Positions 51,111-61,095 of a stretch of DNA of 64,000 nt are shown here, piece by piece. This stretch comes from Acholoe squamosa (Eukaryota; Annelida; Polychaeta; Phyllodocida; Polynoidae). The stretch covers positions 103,399,891 to 103,463,890 of the forward strand of contig OX439036.1 of assembly GCA_949317995.1 (NCBI GenBank). Direction: 5' to 3'. Under the pieces are notes generated by a model, which was given only the letters and a program-made list of their open reading frames with translations, had not been told where the DNA came from and did not search any database. The position numbers and the translations under genes are program-made. Every line of letters begins with the position of its first letter. The first letter of the stretch is position 1.

Positions 51111-52675
51111 ATTTGCTCTCTTGTCTCTTAACTCCCATAGGAATTTAGTGTTAATGTTGTATTAAAAAACCTTCATGAAAGGTATGGTGGCCTCAAGTAA
51201 ACCAAAGGATTCCATGTTGTCTCGCCAAGCAGTTATAGCAGAGTGAGTTGTTTTTGAAAACTTGGCACTGATGAAAACTGGATGCTGACCTGCATCTTTC
51301 TTTGTTATAGTGTAAAGTAAGGACAAAGAATATTAATGTATTTGTTTTACAACATTTTGGGCTCTTTTTTTTCTTGTTTTTCACTTTCATGGTGGCAGAA
51401 ATATTGATTTTAGCTTAAATATTGACACTTTTTTTAAGTATAAGGTTTAAAAAAATCATTTTTAATGGGTTTTTTTAACTTAGTTTACAATAAATTTGTT
51501 TGGCCTCATGTAAGGCGTCATGTTTGTTTTGAAATCATGTAGGGAGCGCCTTTAGCAAATTGCTGACCAGTGGTCATCCCATGTCCTTAGTAAGGTCAGC
51601 ATAGCTTAGGGCTAAAGCTGACCGCTGTTGACCATTTTTATGAAGGACTCTACGACATAGCTCCAGGTAGTTGTTTTTGCAGTAATTACATGCAACCTTT
51701 TAAGCTTTTGCTTTAACTCATGTTCAGATTTTAGATGCCAACTTTAATTTAAATCGTTTGGACATTGCATTATGGTATAGTATTTCGTTATAATTAAATA
51801 TAAATAAAACACTATTTTGTTTCCTTGATAGCATTTATTTTACCTAAAAGATTCATATCATGTATGAGTGCTATCTTAGTAAGACAACACAAATATAACA
51901 TCTGAGTAAGTTAAGGAGAGCTAGAGACTATGGTATATAATATAGTACAGCATTTTGCAATGCAAGTAACTCGAACGGGCACTTAATCTCTACTTTTTGG
52001 CCCCTTCTGATACTAACCTCATGTTTTCTTCGAGCATTATCACTGTCAATGGTTAAGCCTATGGAGAATGCATCCATTATCGCCCATATGTTTCATTAGC
52101 AAAAAACTCCTCTCCTGGCGAGTTAAGCATTGCACAATACCAGCAGGTCTTGAATAATGATCCATATTAACTATAAAAATGCATGAGACAGTGTAATTCT
52201 CCTCCATTTTGTTATAATCCAGCACTTTCGATGGCACCGTGAGTTGATCGTCTCGCTGTCTGCCATTTTGGATTTAAATGTTCTGTGCGCATGCGCAACC
52301 CCTCCTTGCCGGAAGTAGCATTTTCAACGGAGAAATGATAGATTCTATCAATTTAACTTGCACGACCACGGCTTTGTGATGCAAATTAACGACAGGGTGA
52401 ACATGTAATTTTTTACATTTTTAATGAAACACATCGATTCAAATCATATCCTTTTGCCATTCTGTATCATATCTATATATTATAACACTGAATAATTGAA
52501 AAAAATAATAATCACTTTTACGACAATAGAGACGTGCGAACGGATCAAATGACGGCAAATTCATCAACATTCATCATTATTTGCACCACTCCACACCAAA
52601 AATGCGGGAACGTTGAATCTATTCGCACCTCTTATGGGATTTAACATAGACCGGAAAAGTGTCTTACTTTTTCTC
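51111..52675. other. Long non-coding stretch
   Basis: The stretch is AT-rich with no convincing frame over 70 codons and no tRNA. Short words such as TGACCA recur near 51560-51640, but no boundaries could be drawn. It separates the phosphatase region from the second Harbinger transposase. Confidence 0.35.
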
Positions 52676-53160
52676 TGTTAAAGCGGTAAATCCACTAGGA
52701 CGCACGGCTTATGCGTCAGCGATGCGTCTGTTTTTGGGGCAATCACATGCATCTCGGTCGTGCTTCTTAAAAAAAAAATTCAGCTTCATGGGTCTGCGTC
52801 TACAGACGCAGACGCATGAGTCGCTTCCACTGGCCGTGAGTGTGCGTCTACAGCAGACGCATGGGTAGGTAGGTAGGTAAGTAGTTGTTTTACGCCATTT
52901 CGACAGCTAGGGTCATATCCATGGCGGTCAAACATGTTTTAGGGAACTATTTTAGTTAAGTTTTATACTCAAATAGTAATGGTTTAAGTCATTGTTTTAA
53001 GAAGAAGGAAATAGAGAATAACATAAATAAGGATTGAAGACTGACGCATGGGAGACGCAGGCCTGAAACTACTTCCACTACGCATGCGTCTGTCTGTGTG
53101 CGTGGTCACGTGACCTCTGTTTGGGTCTTTGTCAGAGAGGAAAGTCGGTGGTGTTAGGAA
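52676..53160. repeat. GACGCA-rich 5-prime flank of the second Harbinger transposase
   Basis: The words GACGCA and TGCGTC recur at 52699-52735, 52790-52865 and 53043-53100 in both orientations. This resembles a subterminal region with many transposase-binding sites. The region was continuous before SINE B copy 2 inserted at 52866-53042. A matching inverted end on the right side of the transposase was not found. Confidence 0.45.
52866..53042 (-). repeat. SINE family B, copy 2 (177 bp)
   Basis: The copy is bounded by a perfect 10-bp duplication, GACGCATGGG, at 52856-52865 and 53043-53052. The left edge is (TAGG)n then AGTAGTTGTTTTACGCCATT, so the minus-strand tail is GGCGTAAAACAACTAC plus (ACCT)n. 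The body beyond about 52935 is AT-rich and differs from copy 1. Confidence 0.85.
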
Positions 53161-53181
53161 ATCTTTCCTACTCGAAACATC

Positions 53182-55076
53182 ATGTCACGCAAAAGAAAAC
53201 AGGTTGAGATGGAGGCACAGGCGCAGTCTATAGAAGAGGAACGTCTGCAGAATCTGAGGAACCTGGCAGCCTATGTCATCATGGATGACGACTTGGATGA
53301 TGACTACATCTTGCGTAACCACAAGGTGCAGAGGTCACACATGTATTGGATGCACCCATATCTGCGTTCAAGGAAGGAGGAAAGGATGAAAAGATCCCTT
53401 GCCAGGCTGGAAGAGGATTTCCTGAGGGTGAGAAATTTTTATGCTGTTTTAACCGTACATTTATTATCATTCCCATGTCACAGGTCAATGTCTACATAAG
53501 GCCTAGTCTCATGCCTCTGTTATTTTTTATTTTCATGGAATTAAAACATATCAATAAAAATAATTGGCTATGTGCTGAAAAACAATTTCAGAAGCACACT
53601 CATGAGATGAAGTGTATATGGACCCCTATGTAAAAAAGTGTCATCTCTTTAAAAAACCAGATTCCTAAAAAAAAGAAATTTTCTGGCCTTAATATATTTT
53701 TTGCCTTATTTCCAGCTCGGTTGCATTTCTGAGTTCAAGAAGACCACACGCATGTCACCAGAGGTGTACAAGGACCTGCTAGAGATGGTGCGACCGTACA
53801 TCACATACCAGGACACATCTTTCCGTGATGCAGTCACAGCTGAGGAGAGGTTGAGCTTGACTATCAGGTATCTGACACGAGGTAAGAAGTTTGAGTCTGT
53901 GCAGACACAAAAGTGTGAAATTTTTCCTTCTCGTTTATATCTAGTTCAAAAACAGAAGAATACATTTTGTTTGATTTATGGCCAAAAAGTTTTGAGTTGC
54001 TTAATATAAAAATAATTTAATTAACTTTACAAAACATTTCAGTCAATAATTTTTAATTATGTGTTTTCCTCTCCAGGAGACAGTGTTACGACTCTTCACC
54101 AGGGTTACCTGGTAGGTGAGTCGACGGTGCTACCCATGGTGAGAGACACTTGCAAAGCCATCTTCAGAGCCCTTCATGAAACATACTTGAAGGTATGTGT
54201 CTTTAGACTAACTTTATGATCCCCCCCCCAAAAAAAAAGAAAATAAAGTACATCTCTGCTAAAAAAGAAATATTAAAGGAACCACTTTAATACTGTCTGT
54301 GACATGATAATAGACGTTTCATTACATATAGAACTCTTCTGTAAAAAAAAATTCCTGAAGTATGAGTGTGTAAGTAAAAGAATTACCCTTCTGCAGAAGC
54401 GCAAGTCTAAGCCTGCTTCTATCTGACTGTAATTTTGTTTATGTTTCAGCCGCCTACCACGAGGGATGAGTGGTTAGCCATAGCCAAAGGGTACCACGAC
54501 AAGTGGAACATGCCACATGTTCTGGGTTCTTTGGATGGGAAGCATATCCGCATTAAGAAACCAAACAAGTCTGGTTCGAACTATTACAATTACAAAGGAT
54601 ATTACAGCATAATTCTGTTTGCCTTAGTTGATGCAGACTATAAGTTCACATATGTGGATGTCGGAGCGGAAGGTAAAGCATCAGATAGCACTATTTGGAA
54701 GTACTCCTCTTTCGCTCAGGATATTGATGCCCCAGGTAACCCCCTTAATGTGCCAGAACCCTCAACTTTTCCAGGCTTCAACGGGGACTTGCCCTATCAT
54801 TTTCTTGCTGATGACGCATTCGAGATGAGTGAGAGACTTATGAAGCCATATCCCTCCACCAAACTCACTCCCAAGCAGAGGATATTCAACTACCGCCTGA
54901 GCAGGTCTAGACGGTGTGTGGAGAACGCCTTTGGGATCCTGGCCACTCGTTTCAGGATTTTCCGCCGAGAAATAGAAATGGCTCCTGAAAATGTGGACAT
55001 TATAGTACTGGCATGTGTGGCTCTGCATAATTACCTTAGAACGGTGGCCCCAGGAGCATACGGTCAAAAACCATAG
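53182..55076 (+). CDS. PIF/Harbinger DDE transposase, four exons, second family
   Basis: Exons are 53182-53427, 53716-53881, 54077-54192 and 54450-55076. Donors and acceptors are GT-AG and phases match, giving about 384 codons. The triad is Asp in VLGSLDGKHIRIKKP, Asp in HFLADDAFEMSERL and Glu in RCVENAFGILATRF. An HTH-like QGYLVGESTVLPMVRDTC lies in exon 3. It ends ACVALHNYLRTV, typical of this family. It is not closely similar to the transposase at 38040-39835. No break was seen. No Myb-like partner gene is next to it, so it may be a one-gene subfamily, a damaged element, or a domesticated HARBI1-like gene. Confidence 0.87.
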
Positions 55077-55079
55077 AAA

Positions 55080-55620
55080 CAGAGCATATCCTATTTTTGG
55101 CACTTCCGTCGGCCCCTGTACTTAGATTTTTGATTTTTTCTTGGATTTTTTTTTGCTAATATCATCGGGCTCGATGAGTTCTTGATGTTACATATAGGTT
55201 TTTGGGGTGGGAAATTGATATTTTAGTCTCCAGGGCCTCAAAATAGGCCAAAATTGACCCTAATTGAGCAAAATAATCCCCCAAAATATATATAAAAAAA
55301 AAATTTTTTTCGGGAAATCGTACCAAATATGTGAGTTTCCATTTAAGTTACATACATTTGGTGGTTGGACATTGTATCAGAGCCAAACACCCCCCACCTG
55401 GCCTCATTTCTTGTATATTATGGGAGCATTTGAAGTTTGGTGAATGTCTGTGTCTTGGCGAGTGTTTCAGCCTTATACCCCCCCTAAAAAAATCACAGAG
55501 GTCAATGGGTTCAAAAATGCCTTTAAAAATTAGAATAAGGTTATATTTAATGCGTGTGAAAAAAAAAAAATCCATTGATAAACATGGAAATAATAGACCC
55601 ATACCTAATTTCTGTAAGAG
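55080..55620. other. Non-coding stretch between the two transposase regions
   Basis: The stretch has A and T runs (55290-55310, 55558-55571) and a C run near 55479. No gene was recognised. The right end of the Harbinger-type element and the left end of the next element must lie here, but neither was found. Confidence 0.35.
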
Positions 55621-55919
55621 AAGGCAGTCTCGCCAAGACATTTTCGACAAGACAGAATATAATAATTTTTTTCTCCTACCTTTTAGGGTTAATATATTTA
55701 ACTATCCAAAGTATGTGGGTTATGTACCCCCCAGACATGCCTAACCATCCATGCCATACACCACTCACCTACCCTCCGTAGTATCAAACCATGGCGGCAA
55801 AATATATAATGTCTTGCCGAAGCCAGCGTCTTCCCGAGTGACATCTGGTGTTTCGAATTGGAACTAACACGCCAGGCGGCTTCCTATTGGCTGAGCGCTA
55901 TCATGTGACATGCCGTTTG

Positions 55920-55960
55920 GGCGTACGAAGCTGCCGGCTGCAGACGACAACGCAACAACG
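55920..55960 (+). other. Probable 5-prime untranslated exon of the repeat-protein gene
   Basis: A GC-richer stretch ends in CAACAACG followed by a good GTAAGA donor at 55961. The acceptor before the ATG at 56578 (TTTTTAAG) would join to it. CCTATTGGC at about 55886 contains an inverted CCAAT box that could serve the promoter. The exon start is not defined. Confidence 0.35.
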
Positions 55961-56475
55961 GTAAGAAAGCGATGTCTTTTTCATTTCTTGATGGTTTTAA
56001 TGAGAAATTATGGTAAAATAATAACAAATATGGGTTGAAACAGAATAGATAATAGCCCCAAAGTAGCGGAGCATGTGTTTTTTGCCGAAAAATCGAAAAT
56101 GACTTCGTACGGCATCCCCGCGCTGTCAATTTCTTCAGCATTCCCTACATTTGTATATATTTTCTCGAAGGTAGTCTGTGTGTATGTTTGCCTATGGGAT
56201 TTAGGTTGAATTAATCACTCGCCAAGACAATCCTTAATATGTGCAGGTGTACAAAGCAGTGGGACAGCGAATTTCCAACGAAAGATCCATAATAACACCA
56301 TAGAAACTAAGTGCGCAGTGTCAAAATGTTCAGCCTTCCATACATTTCTATACTTTTAGGGAGTGATCATTACTTATGAAGGGGGGGGGGGTCGTCTGAA
56401 AATTGAACACCCCCCAATGTAATTTGTGGAATGATCCAAATATGGGGGAGGTTGGTTTAAAATCACATTTATTTA

Positions 56476-56546
56476 TTAATAATAATAATAATATTTTTTA
56501 TTGACAACAAAGACGGTCAGTACTGACCCAGGTGTCATACATGAAA
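56476..56546 (-). mobile_element. Truncated 3-prime end of the NADAR-type LINE family
   Basis: Read on the minus strand it carries ATGTATGACACCTGGGTCAG, the TGACC hairpin arm, TGTCAATAAAAAATATT and an ATT-repeat tail, matching 27126-27192. The hairpin is GGTCA-GTAC-TGACC at 56515-56528. Only about 70 bp remain, as expected for a 5-prime-truncated insertion. It lies just before the acceptor of the first coding exon of the repeat-protein gene. Confidence 0.75.
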
Positions 56547-56577
56547 ATTTATTTATTTATTTATTTTGATTTTTAAG

Positions 56578-59500
56578 ATGCCGTTGACTCCAGAAGAGAA
56601 GTCAGAAAGAGCAAAGGAGAGCACATCCACATGGAGGGAGAAGGTCAAAAACACACAAGAGTATAAAGACTGGGATAAAAAGTCTAAGGAGGTAATTTCA
56701 ATATATATATATTTAATTATCATATTGTGCCAAAATAAACAACCCAAAAAAAGTACTGGAGCTGCAGTACAGCAGTGTCTTCCCGAGTGATACTCATTGG
56801 AGGGTAATGCCAAAAGAAATGACCAAAATTTGATGTCTTCCCGAGTGATGCTATACATTATATGGATATGTATTCTAATTTTTTCCTAGGATTACGAGAA
56901 GAGAAACCCAGACAGGAAAGTGAGAAGGCTCATGCCGGAAGATAAACTTGAGACAAACTTGCAAGGAGGGAGGCAAGGAGGCTCCTAAAAGAAGGAAAAC
57001 CTACTGGCAAGGCTAAAGGCACAGGTATGTATTATACATGTACATGTACATGCTAACATGTATAATAACATAGTTCTTGTGAGTTAAACATTTCCGATAT
57101 CTGAGAAGAAAATTATATGGAGGGTTATGCCCAAAGAAATAATCAAATTTTATGAAATACAAAGTCAATAGTAAAAGCCAATTACAAGTTATAATTTAAT
57201 TCATTTTACAGATAAGCAGGCAGACCCTAACCCAGGCACTTCAGGAAGGTCTTCTCACCGCCTTGCAGGTGTGAGTGCAGACACACCAGCCAAGCTGCCT
57301 GTCAAGCGCAGAAAGCCTGCAAGTCCAGATGTAAATGCAAAGATAAGTCCCTCACAGTCACGGATGGACTTCTACAAGTCCACACCTAAGAAGGCCCCTC
57401 CTGCAAAGAAGGCCCCCTCTGCAGCAGCCTCTGTGCCACCACCGGAGTCTGTGCCACCACCGGAGTCTGTGCCACCACAGGAGTCTGTCCCACCACCGGA
57501 GTCTCCAGGGTCCAAGGCCACTCCTGCTAGGAAGGTCCTGAAGGTCCGGAAGGCCCCCTCTGCAGCAGCCTCTGTGCCACCACCGGAGTCTGTGCCACCA
57601 CCGGAGTCTCCAGGGTCCAAGACCACTCCTGCTAAGAAGGTCCGGAAGGCCCCCTCTGCAGCAGCCTCTGTGCCACCACCGGAGTCTGTGCCACCACCGG
57701 AGTCTGTGCCACCACAGGAGTCTGTCCCACCACCGGAGTCTCCAGGGTCCAAGGCCACTCCTGCTAGGAAGGACCTGAAGGTCCGGAAGGCCCCCTCTGC
57801 AGCAGCCTCTGTGCCACCACCGGAGTCTGTGCCACCACCGGAGTCTGTGCCACCACCGGAGTCTCCAGGGTCCAAGGCCACTCCTGCTAGGAAGGTCCGG
57901 AAGGCCCCCTCTGCAGCAGCCTCTGTGCCACCACCGGAGTCTGTGCCACCACAGGAGTCTGTCCCACCACCGGAGTCTCCAGGGTCCAAGGCCACTCCTG
58001 CTAGGAAGGTCCGGAAGGCCCCCTCTGCAGCAGCCTCTGTGCCACCACCGGAGTCTGTGCCACCACCGGAGTCTCCAGGGTCCAAGACCACTCCTGCTAG
58101 GAAGGTCCGGAAGGCCCCCTCTGCAGCAGCCTCTGTGCCACCACCGGAGTCTGTGCCACCACCGGAGTCTGTGCCACCACCGGAGTCTCCAGGGTCCAAG
58201 GCCACTCCTGCTAGGAAGGTCCGGAAGGCCCCCTCTGCAGCAGCCTCTGTGCCACCAACGGAGTCTGTGCCACCACCGGAGTCTGTGCCACCACCGGAGT
58301 CTCCAGGGTCCAAGGCCACTCCTGCTAGGAAGGTCCGGAAGGCCCCCTCTGCAGCAGCCTCTGTGCCACCAACGGAGTCTGTGCCACCACCGGAGTCTCC
58401 AGGGTCCGAGGCCAGTCCTGCTAGGAAGGTCCGGAAGGCCCCCTCTGCAGCAGCCTCTGTGCCACCACCGTAGTCTGTGCCACCACCGGAGTCTCCAGGG
58501 TCCAAGACCACTCCTGCTAGGAAGGTCCGGAAGGCCCCCTCTCCAGCAGCCTCTGTGCCACCACCGGAGTCTGTGCCACCACCGGAGTCTGTGCCACCAC
58601 CGGAGTCTCCAGGGTCCAAGGCCACTCCTGCTAGGAAGGTCCGGAAGGCCCCCTCTGCAGCAGCCTCTGTGCCACCACCGGAGTCTGTGCCACCACCTGA
58701 GTCTGTGCCACCACAGGAGTCTGTCCCACCACCGGAGTCTCCAGGGTCCAAGGCCACTCCTGCTAGGAAGGTCCGGAAGGCCCCCTCTGCAGCAGCCTCT
58801 GTGCCACCACCGGAGTCTGTGCCACCACCGGAGTCTGTGCCACCACCGGAGTCTGTGCCACCACAGGAGTCTGTGCCACCACCGGAGTCTGTGCCACCAC
58901 AGGAGTCTGTGCCACCACAGGAGTCTGTCCCACCACAGGAGTCTGTGCCACCACCGAAGTCTCCAACCACTACCACATCCCCAACCACTGAGGTGCATGT
59001 AGAAGTTCATGCAGAGATGGATAAGTAAGTCTATTGCATCATTTCTTTGGGCATCACATTTCCTGTATGAACCTAGTATAATATAGAATAACTCATGAAG
59101 ACAAGTACTTTTTGGCCATTTCTTTGGGCATAGCCCTCCTTCACATTTCTTCTATGGGTCCTATGAGCTTTAAAAATTTACGTTGTTGAAAATAAAAAAT
59201 GTGTTATTCATTCTTTTTTCAGACCTACATCTATGGCAGTCGTTCCCTTGCCCACCCAACAGAGGCCCAAACCACCACAGCAGCAGGAGGACCTAGACTC
59301 CATTGATTTTTTGGGATCAGTAGATGTCTCTCCACCCCCGACCCGTTCTCAAAGAGACAGAATTAGGAGGAACTTGAACTTGACCTTTGAAGCCTCGTAA
59401 GTACAGTTATAATTTGGATGAACTTTATAAATGCTATATATTCAATTCTCAATTATCTAAAAATTTAATAAATATCCTGACAAATTAGATAACACAAAAC

Positions 59501-60451
59501 TATATAATGTATGTCTATATATCTGTATTTAAATATGCTGACACACAACAACCTGCTTGTGGTGACTATGTAGTCATTCCCTTATAAGGTCCACAGTCCA
59601 GCCTGCTGTGAAGCCTGCTGTCCAGCCCGCTGTGAAGCCTGGTGTCGAGCCTCCTCAGGAGAGCTCCACCCCTTCACCTTCACCACAGAGTGAGTATTAA
59701 AAAGACATTTTATTTTCCATTTCTCCTATATATATATCCAACATGTCTTCCCGAGTGATACTCATTGGAGGGTTATGCCCAAAGAAATGACCAAAATACT
59801 CATTTAATAAATAAATGTAGAATAAATAACTATACTCAATTATTGAATTGTTTTTATTCCTCAGCAACCACAACTGCAACCACACCCGCAACCACACCGT
59901 CATCTTCCCAGAGTAAGTAGTTTAATCTATTTTCCTGACTACTATTTGAAATATGATTGCAATACCATTGTGTCTTGCCGAGTGATGCAGGGCAATGGCA
60001 TTCTACTACTAATCTATAGAATACTATATGACTAAATGATTTTAATTTTTTTACATGTATGTTCATTAAAATTACAGCAAGGATGTCACGTCCCACCAGA
60101 CGGAGGAGTCTGGAGCAGGTTGTGGAAACCCTCCAGCAGTCAGCCACAGACTCCCCTGTGAGTGCTGCATCTTCCCAAGTCTCTCCCCAAGGCTCACCTG
60201 TCTCACCTGTTAGAAGATCCAGCAGGTAAGGCAAAAGAACTTTCTTCCCTAACAGCTGGCATTAAATTTGTTTTTAAAGATTGTACTTTGTATTAATATT
60301 TAACTTGGTGTTCCTTCCTACTTACATCATACTTCTGTTTAATTTTACCGTTCTGTTCTCACATTTTTATATCACATTTTTTTACAGGAGGAAGAGTGAC
60401 CCCAAAAAGTTGACCGTTGCTTTTAAGTGGTGTAAGGGCGGCAAGAAGTAG
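56578..60451 (+). pseudogene. Proline-rich repeat protein gene with HMG-like N-terminus, eight exons, one frameshift and one stop
   Basis: Exons are 56578-56691, 56890-57024, 57212-59024, 59223-59396, 59589-59689, 59865-59912, 60078-60225 and 60388-60451, all GT-AG. The N-terminus (MPLTPEEKSERAKESTSTWR) is basic and helical, like the start of many proteins of the DDE-like family next door. Exon 3 encodes 13 units of a repeat built from VPPPES hexapeptides and a basic PGSKATPARKVRKAPSAAAS linker, reminiscent of H1-like tails. Exon 2 needs a one-base shift near 56950 to reach the phase of exon 3. Codon 58471-58473 is TAG where other units have GAG. The end is basic (KWCKGGKK). AATAAA lies at 60537. 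The defects may be real, allelic or sequencing errors. Confidence 0.65.
57409..58966 (+). repeat. Nested coding minisatellite, 13 units
   Basis: Units of about 96-141 bp each contain two to nine copies of the 18-mer GTGCCACCACCGGAGTCT (VPPPES) and one basic linker. Units are almost identical, with variants PPQES, PPTES, SKTTPAK and DLKVR shared by some units, a pattern of recent homogenisation by unequal exchange or slippage. The tract also keeps long frames open on the opposite strand, which are not genes. Confidence 0.9.
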
Positions 60452-61095
60452 ACTATATATGAAAAAGTAAAAGTGCATGATCAAAAACTGTTAAACAAAG
60501 ATATCATTATTCCAGAAGTCATTGTAACATTATAAAAATAAAGCATTTTGTATTAACCATGACTCACAAGTTTCTTGTTTTTTGTAAAAGATTATCTCTC
60601 ACTAGTCTCCACAAAATACGTTACAGCACACCATGCCTTGCATCAGCAACTCCTTGCAACACTGAGGGACATGAAAGTCGGCTGGAAGGCATTATTTCAA
60701 AGTGTGTACACATGTATTTCTTAACATTTATACATATATATTATATATATATTGATGAACATGTCAATTCTTTTTCCAAATAAAGAATTCACTTCTTGTC
60801 ATATATCTAAGACTTTGTATTCCATTTGGGCCACTCTAACTCATCCAATTGCATCATTTCTTTGGGCATAGCCTTCCATCACATTTTCTCTATGGAGTTT
60901 ATACATAGGATCACTCGGGAAGACACAGTAGTAGTGTTACGTCTATGGTACAAAGTGGACGGTCCTAACAAGTATTTGGGACCGTTCTTTATCACTCGGG
61001 AAGACACAGGGGGTAGTGTAATAGTGTTAGTAAGGTATTTGAGATACTACTTCTAAAAAAAATAGATATGAACATACTTTTAAAGAGAGAGACTT
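60452..61095. other. Spacer between the two genes, with modules G and H
   Basis: The spacer holds poly(A) signals of the upstream gene (AATAAA at 60537) and module H reversed at 60850-60880. Two reversed module G copies lie at 60910-60924 and 60991-61005, each followed by an ACA-GTAG-type sequence, so the downstream gene's upstream region has a duplicated segment. Confidence 0.55.

Noticed and set aside
57358..59010. Two very long minus-strand frames (over 530 codons) opposite the proline-rich exon
   Set aside because: They are mirror frames of the VPPPES repeat, with monotonous RWWHRL and GGGTDS units. The plus-strand frame has splice sites, and a phase-consistent gene runs through it.
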